64,000 bases of DNA from contig NZ_WMIC01000004.1 of NCBI RefSeq assembly GCF_009711135.1, positions 419,901 to 483,900 of the forward strand, read 5' to 3'. The notes beneath the pieces are model-generated. The model was not told the DNA's origin, searched no databases, and was given only the letters and a program-made list of their open reading frames with translations. The stretch comes from Flavobacterium sp. LC2016-01 (lineage in GTDB: Bacteria > Bacteroidota > Bacteroidia > Flavobacteriales > Flavobacteriaceae). Shown in pieces: positions 7,202 through 17,200 of the stretch. The position numbers and the translations under genes are program-made. Each line of letters begins with the position of its first letter. Position 1 is the first letter of the stretch.

Positions 7202-8095
7202 TTACTTTTTCTTAAGTTTTAATTTAAAAAAATCAATAGTTCTTGTCCAAGATAAAGTTGCTGCAGCTTCATCATATCGGGGTGTAGTATTGTTATGAAA
7301 ACCATGATTGACGCCGGCGTAAAAATAAGCAGTATGTTCGACTTTATTTTTTGTAAGGACTTCTTCAAAGGCTGGCCAGCCATCATTTACGCGCGTATCA
7401 AGACCCGCGTAGTGCAACATTAAAGGTGTAATGATTTTTTCTGCTTCCTCTTTTGTTGGCTGTCCTCCATAATAAGGAACTGCAGCAGATAAAGATGGTA
7501 TTTTTACGGCCATCATATTTGCAATCCAGCCGCCAAAACAAAACCCAACAACGCCTATATAACCGTTACAATCTTTATGTGATTTCAAGTATTCGTATGC
7601 GGCAATAAAATCTTCAAGCATTTCTTCGCGGGTACGTTTCTTCTGAAGTTCCCTTCCAGCATCGTCATTGCCCGGATAACCACCTAAAGGTGACAGTGCA
7701 TCTGGCGCAAGTGTAATGAAACCTTCAACAGCAGCTCTTCTTCCTACATCTTCAATGTATGGATTTAAGCCTCGGTTTTCATGAACAACAATAATTCCCG
7801 GCAATTTCTTTTTAGTTTCTGCTGGCTGTGACAAAAGACCTTTAATGCTTCCGCCGCCTTTTGGAGAATCATAATTAATATAACCTGTTTTCAATCGTGG
7901 ATCTGTCGGCTGAATCAAGATACTGTCGACATAATTTGGTGTCATAAAACTTAAAAGCGATGGAAGCGTCAATGTTCCAACCGCGAAAATGGATAATTTT
8001 TCAATAAATATACGACGGTCGATTTTATTGTGTGCATAATCATCATACAAATCAAATACTTCCTGACTTATATCTTCTTTGGTTAGTTTGTCCAT
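7202..8095 (-). CDS. Dienelactone-hydrolase-like alpha/beta hydrolase
   Basis: The 297-residue alpha/beta hydrolase of the dienelactone hydrolase family has a nucleophile elbow GFCFGGW (Cys in place of Ser, about residue 172), the acid in YAGLDTRVN (about 233) and His in GVNHGFH (about 265). The first 55 residues contain an RRIFIEKLSIFAVGTLTLPSLLSF stretch that looks like an N-terminal membrane or Tat-like anchor, so it probably acts in the periplasm. Homologues are annotated as carboxymethylenebutenolidases, but the natural substrate is unknown. It is divergent from the sugar dehydrogenase gene. Confidence 0.85.
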   Translation of the reverse strand: MDKLTKEDISQEVFDLYDDYAHNKIDRRIFIEKLSIFAVGTLTLPSLLSFMTPNYVDSILIQPTDPRLKTGYINYDSPKGGGSIKGLLSQPAETKKKLPGIIVVHENRGLNPYIEDVGRRAAVEGFITLAPDALSPLGGYPGNDDAGRELQKKRTREEMLEDFIAAYEYLKSHKDCNGYIGVVGFCFGGWIANMMAVKIPSLSAAVPYYGGQPTKEEAEKIITPLMLHYAGLDTRVNDGWPAFEEVLTKNKVEHTAYFYAGVNHGFHNNTTPRYDEAAATLSWTRTIDFFKLKLKKK

Positions 8096-8218
8096 AGCTT
8101 TTAATTTTAAATCTAATTTAGAAAATAAAACGATTACTTGTAAAAGGATTTGAATTTATATGTGTTTTTGAAATACAGTACACACTTTCAGCGTTATAAG
8201 AGATAATTCTATAAGATC

Positions 8219-8254
8219 AAATAGAAATTATGTAATTTAACATGATTTCTATTT
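8219..8254. promoter_or_regulatory. 10-bp inverted repeat in a divergent promoter region
   Basis: AAATAGAAAT (8219-8228) and ATTTCTATTT (8245-8254) are exact complements with a 16-nt gap, midway between the divergent hydrolase and sugar dehydrogenase genes. It may be an operator. Nothing else stands out in this 215-bp spacer. Confidence 0.4.
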
Positions 8255-8310
8255 CTGAACTTTGATTACCATAACCCAAACTGTTTTTTAATTTTAAATA
8301 ATCAAATAAG

Positions 8311-9540
8311 ATGAAAAATACAACCTGCTTTCTCGCATTTTCTGCTTTACTTTTAACGTCTTTTAGTTGTTCCAATAATGACAAAGATTCACCAGTGGAT
8401 CCCGGAACAGTAACTGATCCAGTAGAAACAAATGCTCCAAATAGTGCATATAAGCCTGCATTTGAAGGCCAGACAAGAATTAACGGAATTAAAACTAATA
8501 CCAGCTACCAAGGCATTGTTGTTACAAGTGCTCTGGCAGCTCCTTGGGGAGTAAAATCGCTTCCTGACGGCCGACTTTTAATCACAGAAAAAGCTGGACA
8601 AATGCGCATTGTAACGACTGCAGGAGTTGTCAGCAGTCCAATTACTGGAATTCCTGCCGTTAATGCTTCAGGGCAGGGCGGGTTGCTGGGTTTATGTCTT
8701 GATCCCGAATTTGCCTCAAATAAAATGATTTATTGGGTTTTTTCTGAAGCGACAACAGGCGGCAATAATACGGCTGTAGCCAAAGGAAAACTTTCAACCG
8801 ACGAAAAAACAATTGAAGGTGCAACGGTAATTTATCGTGCAAAACCTGCAAATCCAAGCAATCTTCATTATGGAGGCCGAATTCTTTTTGATAAAACAGG
8901 AAATCTTGTTGTAAGTACAGGGGAACGTTCAGTTTTAGAAACCAGACCATTGGCACAATCTGTTTCTTCTGGCCTTGGAAAAGTAGTACGATTAACAAAA
9001 GAAGGACAGCCGGCATCTGGAAATCCTGTTTTTACGGGAACTGGCGCTTTGGCAGAATTATATTCTATTGGTCATAGAAATCCACAGGGACTGGCGCTTC
9101 ATCCAGTTACTGGAGAAATCTGGGAAAGTGAACATGGTCCGCGTGGAGGAGATGAAATAAACCGATTAAAAGCAGGCGCAAATTTTGGCTGGCCAACGAT
9201 CACATACGGAATTGAATATAGCGGAGAAAAAGTGGGCGCTGGAATTCAGCAACAAAACGGACTGGAACAGCCTGTTTATTATTGGGATCCGGTAGTTTCG
9301 CCAAGCGGTATGACTTTTTACAGTGGTAATCGCGTTCCAGAGTGGGAGAATAATTTATTTATAGGGGCTTTAAGCGGTATGCATATTGTAAGACTTGCGA
9401 TTGAAAATAATAAAGTTATTGGTGAAGAAAGGCTTCTGGTTTCTGAAAATCAACGTTTCAGAGATATTACACAAGGAAATGACGGCACTCTTTATGCCGT
9501 TACAGATCAAGGCCGACTTTATAAAATTGACAAGAAATAA
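8311..9540 (+). CDS. PQQ-dependent sugar dehydrogenase lipoprotein
   Basis: The 409-residue lipoprotein has a signal peptide ending in SFSC (lipobox Cys20), a short disordered linker, then a six-bladed glucose/sorbosone dehydrogenase propeller (about 65-405). Family motifs visible include APWGVKSLPDGRLLITEK, GQGGLLGLCLDPEF, NLHYGGRILFDKTGNL, IGHRNPQGLALHP and EHGPRGGDEINRLKAGANFGWP. Such enzymes oxidise aldoses with pyrroloquinoline quinone in the periplasm or at the outer membrane. It sits beside the mannan PUL but has its own terminator and no LacI operator, so membership is uncertain. Many Flavobacterium lack PQQ synthesis and may scavenge it. Confidence 0.88.
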   Translation: MKNTTCFLAFSALLLTSFSCSNNDKDSPVDPGTVTDPVETNAPNSAYKPAFEGQTRINGIKTNTSYQGIVVTSALAAPWGVKSLPDGRLLITEKAGQMRIVTTAGVVSSPITGIPAVNASGQGGLLGLCLDPEFASNKMIYWVFSEATTGGNNTAVAKGKLSTDEKTIEGATVIYRAKPANPSNLHYGGRILFDKTGNLVVSTGERSVLETRPLAQSVSSGLGKVVRLTKEGQPASGNPVFTGTGALAELYSIGHRNPQGLALHPVTGEIWESEHGPRGGDEINRLKAGANFGWPTITYGIEYSGEKVGAGIQQQNGLEQPVYYWDPVVSPSGMTFYSGNRVPEWENNLFIGALSGMHIVRLAIENNKVIGEERLLVSENQRFRDITQGNDGTLYAVTDQGRLYKIDKK

Positions 9541-9547
9541 AATCTAT

Positions 9548-9585
9548 AATGCGCTATTGGAATAAAAATTTAATAGCGCATTTTT
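9548..9585 (+). terminator. Hairpin terminator after the sugar dehydrogenase
   Basis: An 11-bp perfect stem (9548-9558 with 9572-9582, arm AATGCGCTATT) is followed by a T-rich tail. It separates the dehydrogenase from the operator-controlled GH97 gene. Confidence 0.85.
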
Positions 9586-9641
9586 ATTTAAAATCATCTT
9601 TTTTAAAATAAAGTTTTTGAGTTTTATAAATTTTACTATTT

Positions 9642-9661
9642 TTACTAAATCGATTTAGGAA
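9642..9661. promoter_or_regulatory. LacI-type operator before GH97 (site 1)
   Basis: TTACTAAATCGATTTAGGAA is a near-palindrome with a central CG, 21 bp upstream of the GH97 start. It matches the sites before lacI and susC, and a central CpG is typical of LacI-family hinge-helix recognition. Confidence 0.75.
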
Positions 9662-9682
9662 TTGTTTTATTTAATTTGATTT

Positions 9683-11785
9683 ATGAAAAATATAGTTTTT
9701 GCTTACTTGTTCTTGTTCATTTTTAATCTCTATTCGAATGCTCAGGAACTGAAATCTCCCGATGGAAATTTAAAGCTGACATTTCATTTGGATACGAAGG
9801 GAACACCAATATATTCTTTAAATTTTAAAGAAATAAAGGTGCTTGAAGACAGCAAAATGGGCTTTATTTTGAAATCAGATATTTTTCTGAATGCTGATTT
9901 TAAGATTAGCGAGACCAAATTTCAGTCCGAGGATAGTATTTGGAAACCAGTTTTGGGCGAGCAAAAGGAAATTCGGAATAATTATAATGAATTGAAAGTT
10001 GTGCTTTTGCAGGAAAAAAGCAAAAGGCAAGTCACTATTTATTTCCGTTTATTTAATGATGGACTGGGCTTTCGATATGAATTTCCGGTGCAGGAAAATT
10101 TGCGTCATTTTATAATTCAGGAAGAAACCACCGAATTCAATTTAACTGGAGATCATAAACTTTTCTGGATTCCGGGAGATTATGACACAAATGAATACAG
10201 TTATACAACATCAAAGATATCAGAGATGCAGGCTTTGGTTTATAATGCGACACATGTTCCTTTGGCGGCGCAGTCGACCATTAAAAACTTAGCGGCACAA
10301 ACTCCTTTAATGATAAAAACCACTAACGGACTCTATATTAATATTCATGAAGCTGCGTTAAAAAATTATCCAGCAATGTGCTTGAATGTGAACGATAAAA
10401 CTTTTTCACTGAGTTCGCATCTTGTTCCAGATGCAGTCGGCAATAAAGGATATATCCAGACGGGGAGTTTTACACCTTGGCGAACGGTGGTTGTAAGCGA
10501 TGATGCCCGAAATATTTTAGCATCAAAACTGATATTAAATCTTAATGAGCCCTGTAAATATGAAGATGTTTCCTGGATTAAGCCTGTAAAATATATTGGT
10601 GTATGGTGGGAATATTTTACAGGTGTAGGATCAACTTGGGCGTATTCTGACAATGCGGATGTTGTGATTGGCAAAACTGATTTTTCAAAGTTAAAGCCAA
10701 ATAATACGCACGGTGCGAATACCAAACATGTAAAAGAATATATTGATTTTGCTTCATCCAATGGTTTTGATGCCGTTTTAGTCGAAGGCTGGAATGAAGG
10801 CTGGGAAGATAATACTGCTTTTAAAAAAGAACGTATTTACAGTTTTACAAAAGCATATCCAGATTTTGATGTTCAAGAACTGAATAAATATGCGCATCAG
10901 AAAAATGTGAAAATAATCATGCATCATGAAACTACATCTTCGGTTGCTGAATATGAGCGACAATTAAAAGACGCGTTGGATTTCATGACTGCAAATAATT
11001 ATAATGCTGTAAAAACGGGCTATGTTGGGCCTATTATTCCGCGAGGAGAACATCATGATGGTCAGCAAATGGTGAATCATTATACTTATGTAGCCACTGA
11101 AGCAGCAAAACATAAAATTATGGTCGATTCGCACGAAGCGGTTCGCCCGACGGGTTTGCACAGAACTTATCCAAACTGGTTTGCACAGGAATCAGCGCGC
11201 GGTACTGAGTTTGAATCAATGGAAGGAATTCATCCTGATCACACTACTATTTTGCCATTTACGAGATTAATGGGTGGCCCAATGGATTATACGCCAGGAA
11301 TATTTCAAGGTGATTTATCGGTTTATGGATCTAAGAAAAATAAATTGAGCACCACACTTGCGAAACAATTGGCATTGTATGTTACGATGTACAGTCCACT
11401 GCAAATGGCGGCTGATTTACCCGAAAATTATATCCGATTTAAAGATGCTTTTCAATTTATAAAAGACGTTGCTTTAGATTGGGATGAAACGTATATTTTG
11501 GAAGCTGAACCTGGTGATTATATCACTATTGCAAGAAAAACAAAAGGAAAACAAGAATGGTTTGTGGGAGGCATTACAGATGAAAATTCACGTACAGCTT
11601 TGATCGATTTTAGTTTTCTTCCGGCAGGAAAATCATTTACAGCCATTATTTATGAAGACGGCAAAACAGCTGATTATAAAACAAATCCGCAATCGTATAG
11701 TATTCGAAAAATAACCGTAAACAGTAAAAGTAAATTAAAACAAAAACTTGCTCCTAGCGGAGGAGTGGCTATTTCAATAAAATAA
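9683..11785 (+). CDS. GH97 alpha-glucosidase (SusB-type, inverting)
   Basis: The 700-residue protein has a signal peptide (about 1-21). It has a beta-sandwich N-domain, the (beta/alpha)8 core with VEGWNEGWED (367-376), IIMHHET (Glu416), DSHEAVRPTG (Glu485) and RGTEFESM (Glu509), and a C-terminal beta domain. The spacing Glu416-Glu485-Glu509 (69 and 24) equals that remembered for SusB Glu439/508/532, which marks the inverting alpha-glucosidase branch. A periplasmic role trimming alpha-linked glucose is likely. It lies under LacI site 1 and is followed 14 bp on by manA. In a mannan PUL it might remove glucose caps of high-mannose glycans, which is inference. Confidence 0.9.
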   Translation: MKNIVFAYLFLFIFNLYSNAQELKSPDGNLKLTFHLDTKGTPIYSLNFKEIKVLEDSKMGFILKSDIFLNADFKISETKFQSEDSIWKPVLGEQKEIRNNYNELKVVLLQEKSKRQVTIYFRLFNDGLGFRYEFPVQENLRHFIIQEETTEFNLTGDHKLFWIPGDYDTNEYSYTTSKISEMQALVYNATHVPLAAQSTIKNLAAQTPLMIKTTNGLYINIHEAALKNYPAMCLNVNDKTFSLSSHLVPDAVGNKGYIQTGSFTPWRTVVVSDDARNILASKLILNLNEPCKYEDVSWIKPVKYIGVWWEYFTGVGSTWAYSDNADVVIGKTDFSKLKPNNTHGANTKHVKEYIDFASSNGFDAVLVEGWNEGWEDNTAFKKERIYSFTKAYPDFDVQELNKYAHQKNVKIIMHHETTSSVAEYERQLKDALDFMTANNYNAVKTGYVGPIIPRGEHHDGQQMVNHYTYVATEAAKHKIMVDSHEAVRPTGLHRTYPNWFAQESARGTEFESMEGIHPDHTTILPFTRLMGGPMDYTPGIFQGDLSVYGSKKNKLSTTLAKQLALYVTMYSPLQMAADLPENYIRFKDAFQFIKDVALDWDETYILEAEPGDYITIARKTKGKQEWFVGGITDENSRTALIDFSFLPAGKSFTAIIYEDGKTADYKTNPQSYSIRKITVNSKSKLKQKLAPSGGVAISIK

Positions 11786-11799
11786 ATAAAAACTTAGAT

Positions 11800-12768
11800 A
11801 TGAGTACTATAAATTATCCATTACAATTTGAGCCAATTCTGAAAGAAAGAATTTGGGGAGGAGAAAAATTAAAAACAATTCTTAATAAACCAATTGTTTC
11901 TTCGATTACAGGTGAAAGTTGGGAATTATCTACTGTAGAGGGCGATGTGAGCATTGTGGCAAACGGCAGTCTAAAAGGAAAATCATTAACCGAATTAATT
12001 GAAGATGCTCCAAACGAAATTTTAGGAACGGCTGTTTATGCCCGATTTGGAAAACAATTTCCGTTGTTATTTAAGTATTTAGATGCCAGAGAAGATCTTT
12101 CAATTCAGGTGCATCCAAATGATGAATTGGCTAAAAAACGTCATAATTCATTTGGGAAAACGGAAATGTGGTACGTAATGCAGGCCGATACAGATGCCCG
12201 AATTATTGTTGGTTTTAAAGAAGATTCAAGTAAAGAGGAATATCTTGAAAATCTAAACAATAAAACATTGGTTTCGATTTTAGATGATGTAAAAGCCAAA
12301 GCGGGCGATGTTTTCTTTTTAGAAACAGGAACAGTTCACGCGATAGGAGCAGGTTTGGTTGTAGCCGAAATTCAGCAGACATCAGACATAACGTATCGTT
12401 TATACGATTTTGACAGGACAGACGCAGAGGGAAACAAACGTGAATTGCATGTTGATTTGGCATTAGACGCCATTAACTACAATAAAGTGTATACGTATAA
12501 AAATTACGAGAAAGTCGAAAATAAATCAAATGTTATTGTTGATTGCCCTTATTTTACCACCAATATCATTCCGCTTGACGGAGAACTTGATTTATCAAAA
12601 ACTGGAGAAACTTTTACCGTTTATATGTGTATAGAAGGCGGTTTTAAAATTGAAATAGAGGGGGAAATTTATTCGTATATAAAAGGAGATACAGTTTTGA
12701 TTCCCGCGGCGGTAAAAACGTTGGTATTAAAGGGAACAGCTTCAATTTTAGAAGTATTTATTTCATAA
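11800..12768 (+). CDS. manA: Type I mannose-6-phosphate isomerase
   Basis: The 322-residue cytoplasmic cupin enzyme interconverts mannose-6-phosphate and fructose-6-phosphate. The zinc ligands of the type I family are all visible: Gln103 and His105 in IQVHPND, Glu122 in KTEMWYV and His180 in GTVHAIG; the RLYDFDR segment carries the catalytic arginine region. It has the length of the short bacterial class (about 310-325). It is 14 bp behind GH97, and its presence beside mannosidases indicates that mannose is the sugar delivered by this PUL. A 13-bp hairpin follows the gene. Confidence 0.92.
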   Translation: MSTINYPLQFEPILKERIWGGEKLKTILNKPIVSSITGESWELSTVEGDVSIVANGSLKGKSLTELIEDAPNEILGTAVYARFGKQFPLLFKYLDAREDLSIQVHPNDELAKKRHNSFGKTEMWYVMQADTDARIIVGFKEDSSKEEYLENLNNKTLVSILDDVKAKAGDVFFLETGTVHAIGAGLVVAEIQQTSDITYRLYDFDRTDAEGNKRELHVDLALDAINYNKVYTYKNYEKVENKSNVIVDCPYFTTNIIPLDGELDLSKTGETFTVYMCIEGGFKIEIEGEIYSYIKGDTVLIPAAVKTLVLKGTASILEVFIS

Positions 12769-12798
12769 AAAAAGGCATTTAATTTCCGATAGAAAAAA

Positions 12799-12849
12799 TT
12801 AATATAGCATATAATCCCTGTAAATACTGAGGAATGTATGCTATATTAA
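12799..12849. terminator. Hairpin between manA and lacI
   Basis: A perfect 13-bp stem (12799-12811 with 12837-12849, arm TTAATATAGCATA) has a 25-nt loop. It lacks a clear T-tract on the plus strand, so it could be a weak terminator or a regulatory stem. Confidence 0.5.
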
Positions 12850-12880
12850 CTCTAAAAAAATGATTCGTTCAAAAAAATAT

Positions 12881-12900
12881 TTACAAAATCGTTTTAGTAA
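12881..12900. promoter_or_regulatory. LacI-type operator before lacI (site 2)
   Basis: TTACAAAATCGTTTTAGTAA differs from the susC site by one base and overlaps the -33 region of the promoter whose -7 element TATATTTG lies at 12913-12920. This implies autorepression of the regulator. Confidence 0.75.
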
Positions 12901-12912
12901 TACTTTTTAATA

Positions 12913-12920
12913 TATATTTG
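12913..12920 (+). promoter_or_regulatory. -7 promoter element of lacI
   Basis: TATATTTG fits the Bacteroidota TAnnTTTG consensus, 43 bp before the lacI start. The -33 region is covered by LacI operator site 2. Confidence 0.5.
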
Positions 12921-12962
12921 TGAAATAATTAATAACAGCTTAATAAAAAATTAACTCGCTAA

Positions 12963-13973
12963 ATGAAAAAAATTACAATTAAAGATATTGCTACAGAAGC
13001 TGAAGTTTCTATATCTACGGTATCTTTTGTGATTAATGGAAAAGGCGAGAAAATGGGAATCAGTGCTGCTGTTATTAAAAAAGTTCAGGATGTTGCTGAA
13101 AGTCTTAATTATAGACCAAGTATGATTGCGACCAGTTTAAGAACTGGAAAAACGAGATCAATTGGACTTATAGTAGAAGACATTTCGAATCAGTTTTTTT
13201 CTGATTTGGCGCGTGTGATTGAAGATGAAGCCAAAAATATTGATTACAGAGTTTTTTACTGCAGTACAGGTGATGATGATGAACGCTCAGAAGAATTGAT
13301 TCATAGTTTATTGCAGGCAAATGTTGACGGTTTTATTATTACACCGACTCAAAATTTAGAAGAGAAAATCGATCTTCTTTTAAAACTGAAAAAACCGGTT
13401 GTATTAATTGACAGATATTTTCCTGGACAGCGAGTAAGTCACGTAGTAGTAGATAATTATGAAGCAGCAAACTCGGCAACAAAATTCTTGATTAACAAAG
13501 GCTGTAAAAATATTGCCGTTGTTAACAGCAGCTCTGAAATGGTTCAGATGAAACTGAGGGAGGACGGATACAGAGATGCTTTAAAAGAAAACGGAAATTA
13601 TAATGAAGCGCTTGTTCTTCATATTGATTATCATAGTAATGAAGAAGCTAGAATTGTTGCAATTGTGAATTTTTTTGAAAAAAATCCAAGTATTGATGCA
13701 GTTTTGTTTTTAGCGAATTATATGGGACTTGCGGGTCTTCAGGCTTTTAGAGGAATGGGAATCAATATTCCTGGAGATATTTCGGTAATTTGTTTTGATG
13801 ATCATGACAGTTTTAAATTGCATACACCTACAATTACTGTTGTTGCACAGCCAATTGAAGATATTGCAATTAAATCAATACAATTGTTAATGAGCCAGAT
13901 GACAGATATGGATAACTTTAAAGTTGAAAAAAGTCTAAAAAAAGGAAACTTGATTATTAGAGAGTCGGTTTAA
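12963..13973 (+). CDS. LacI-family transcriptional regulator of the mannan PUL
   Basis: The 336-residue protein has an N-terminal HTH (ITIKDIATEAEVSISTVSFVINGKG, about 4-28) and a hinge helix (YRPSMIATSLRTGKTRSIGL, about 51-70) whose leucine would insert at the operator's central CpG. A periplasmic-binding-protein-like ligand domain follows (about 65-335; VDGFIITPTQN, PVVLIDRYF, VVVDNYEAA, ISVICFDDHD, TVVAQPIEDI). It is cytoplasmic. The operator sits at its own promoter, before GH97 and before susC, so it probably represses the uptake genes until a mannose-derived effector binds. The effector is not deducible. Confidence 0.92.
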   Translation: MKKITIKDIATEAEVSISTVSFVINGKGEKMGISAAVIKKVQDVAESLNYRPSMIATSLRTGKTRSIGLIVEDISNQFFSDLARVIEDEAKNIDYRVFYCSTGDDDERSEELIHSLLQANVDGFIITPTQNLEEKIDLLLKLKKPVVLIDRYFPGQRVSHVVVDNYEAANSATKFLINKGCKNIAVVNSSSEMVQMKLREDGYRDALKENGNYNEALVLHIDYHSNEEARIVAIVNFFEKNPSIDAVLFLANYMGLAGLQAFRGMGINIPGDISVICFDDHDSFKLHTPTITVVAQPIEDIAIKSIQLLMSQMTDMDNFKVEKSLKKGNLIIRESV

Positions 13974-14032
13974 TTTTTACGTTAATAAGGAATAAAAAGA
14001 AAGAAAACGTTTTTCGTTTTTTTTTACCTGTT

Positions 14033-14052
14033 TTACTAAATCGTTTTAGTAA
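14033..14052. promoter_or_regulatory. LacI-type operator before susC (site 3)
   Basis: TTACTAAATCGTTTTAGTAA is nearly a perfect palindrome around CG and extends by TT/AA on both sides (14031-14054). It lies 60 bp after lacI and about 206 bp before the susC start, leaving a long leader. Confidence 0.8.
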
Positions 14053-14258
14053 AATTTTAGAAAAAAAGATAAGAGTAGAATTTATTTTTTCGAGATAAAA
14101 TATTGATTTTTTGGAGAGTAGCAAAAAATTAAAAAAGCATAGTATTTAAAGGTGGAGATCTTTAAGTGCCATATTACAATTGAGTTCGAATTTATTATTA
14201 ATTATTTAAAAACAATCACGTTAAAACAAACAAAAATCAAAACAAATAACCAAAAAAA

Positions 14259-17200
14259 ATGCTTATGAAACGAATTTTAGCAGTGTTAGCAATGGTATTG
14301 TTGAGCAGTCTTGGAGCTGTGGCACAAAACCGATTAATAACAGGCATAGTTACTGATGCAGAGAACAAGGGAATTGTTGCTGCGTCCATTGAGGTTCAAG
14401 GAAAACCATTTAGCGCCGTTACCGATGCTGAAGGGAGATTTAAAATGAACGTTCCTGCAGGTAAAGTTACGCTTAATGTATCTTCTATAGGTTTTGTATC
14501 AAAATCAGTAGTGCTTCAGGAAAATGAAAACAAAATTTCGGTTGCATTAATCGAAAATGCACAAGAGTTAAAAGATGTTGTTGTGACTTCGTTTGGAGTT
14601 AAAAAACAAAAGAAAGCTTTAGGTTACGCAGTTGGAGAACTGAAAGGAGATGACCTTACAAAGAATAAAGAAATTAACTTAGGAAACGCCCTTCAGGGAA
14701 AAATTGCTGGGGTTAACGTTTCTGCACCAGTTACAGGTCCATCTGGATCGAGCCGTGTGGTAATTCGTGGAGCAACTTCGGCTTCAGGATTAAATCAGCC
14801 TTTGTATGTTGTTGATGGTATTCCAATTGATAACAGCCAGCAAGGAAATGCGAATATGTGGGGTGGAGCTGATAAAGGAGACGGAATGTCTTCGTTCAAT
14901 CCAGATGATATCGCGTCGATGTCAGTATTAAAAGGTAGTGCCGCTTCTGCTCTTTATGGGTACAGAGGATCAAATGGTGTTATCTTGATTACCACAAAAA
15001 AAGGTAAAAATGGAACAGGTTTAGGAGTAGATTTCAGTACAAATTCTACTTTTAATACACCGGCAAGTCTTTTGCACTGGCAGGATCAATATGGAGCTGG
15101 AGCGCCTGTAAATGGCGTTGCTACAAGATTCAGCGATTTGCAGGAACTTAGAGATTCTTACTATTTTGCCTGGGGAGATAAATATGACGGAACGCCTTCT
15201 CTTTCGCTTGACGGAAAAACAAGACCTTACCAAGCATATGGAAAAGACAATGTTGAAAATTTCTACAGAAACGGGTATTCTTTCAGCAATACATTAGCAC
15301 TTTCAGGAGGAAATGAAACAACGAATTTCAGATTATCTTTCGGAAACACTAAAGATGAGTCTATTATGCCGGGAACAAATTTCGCAAGAAACAACGTGGC
15401 ATTAAGCTTAAATTCGGCTCCAAACAAAAAAATAAGCGTTGAGTCTAATGCTCAGTATATTACAGAGAAAAGTCATAATAGACCTTATTTGAATGACTCT
15501 CCTAGAAATGCTTCTTTCCCAACTACTTTCATGACTCCGGGAACAGACATCAGATGGATCAATAATGCTTATGATGAAAACGGAGGCGAGGCAGATTATT
15601 TTGGTGCAAACACGTATCAAACAAATCCATATTTTGCTACTCAAGAGCCTTTAAATGATGATCTTAGAAAACGTTTCATTGGTTCTGCAAAAGTAAATTA
15701 TAACATTACTGAAAGAATTTATGCTAAAGGTGTTATTGGTATTGACGATATTAATTATGAGTATACTGAAATCGAGCCTACTGGAATAAACTATAACCCA
15801 GGCGGATCTTATGAAAACAGAGTAGAAGGCCGTACAGAGTACAATGCTTCTGGTTATTTAGGATACAAAGGCGATATTGCAAAAAATCTTTCATTAGATG
15901 CTTTTGTTGGAGCAAACCGTCAGCATAACAGATACAGCGGTATCAAAATGAAAGGAAATAATTTCATTGTTCCGTTCAAATATTTCTACGGAAATACACA
16001 GCCAGATAAAACAGAAAAATTGTTTTCTGAAAGCGAAGTAAACTCTCTTTTCTATTCTGCTGATATTGGATACAAAGATTTCTTATACGTAAGTTTAACA
16101 GGTCGTGAAGATTGGTTTTCTACTTTAGATCCATCAAACAACAGTACTTTTTATCCTTCTGTAAGTTCAAGTTTCATTTATTCTGAAGTTATTGATATGC
16201 CAGAATGGATGTCTTACGGTAAATTCAGAGCTGGTTGGGGTAACGTAGGAGGTGCATTGCCAGATGCTTATGCATTGGCATTAACTTACACTGCACCAGA
16301 TGGACAAACAGATTCTCAAGGTCAGCCAATTTTAGGTGTTAACGGAGAAACAGTACCAAATAAATTCCTGAAACCTTATAATGTTAGTACAATCGAATTT
16401 GGTTTCGAAAATACTTTCTTCAATAACAGATTAAGTACAGATTTGACTTTTTACCAAAAAAGAACAACAAACGATATTGCTGATGCTGATATTTCTCAAG
16501 CTTCTGGTTATAGAACTACTAAAATCAACGTTGGAGAAATCCTTAACAAAGGGGTGGAGTTTGCTGTGAATTTAAAAGCAGTTAAAACACCAAGTTTCTC
16601 TTGGAGCGTAGGATATAATTTTGCTTACAATGATAGTGAAGTAATTAGTCTTTCTGATAAAATTACAACAAAATCATTAGAAGGAAACAGAGATTCTAGA
16701 GCGTCTGTAGTTTTAGAAAAAGGACAGCCTTTTGGAGTAATCAAAGCGTATGATTATTTAAGAGATGCTAATGGAAATATTGTTCTTGATACAAATGGTA
16801 AATTCATGAGAGGAGATCTAATTATTGCTGGTCAAGGTGTTGCGCCAACTTCAATGGGACTTTCAAATGATTTCTCTTATAAAAACTTTACACTTTCAGT
16901 TTTTGTTGATGCGAAATTTGGAGGCGAAATCTATTCGGCTACAAATCAGTTAGGAACTCGTTACGGATTATCAGAAATCACGCTTCCAGGTCGTGAAGGC
17001 GGAATTGCAGTAAGTGGTAAAGATGTGAACGGAAATGCTGTAAACACAACAGTTTCGGCTTACGATTACTGGAGAAGCTACAGTGATGTAACGTCAAATT
17101 TTGTTTACGATGCTGATTTTGTTAAGCTTAGAGCGATTTCTTTTGCTTACAATTTCCCAAAAACATCTTTGCAAAAAACACCATTTCAATCTATCAGTTT

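Noticed and set aside
8660..9016. 118-residue minus-strand frame inside the sugar dehydrogenase gene
   Set aside because: Shadow of a well supported gene; hydrophobic residues follow the codon pattern of the opposite strand.
12799..12849. Hairpin considered as a riboswitch before lacI
   Set aside because: Only a single stem, located before the likely transcription start of lacI; no known riboswitch core is visible.
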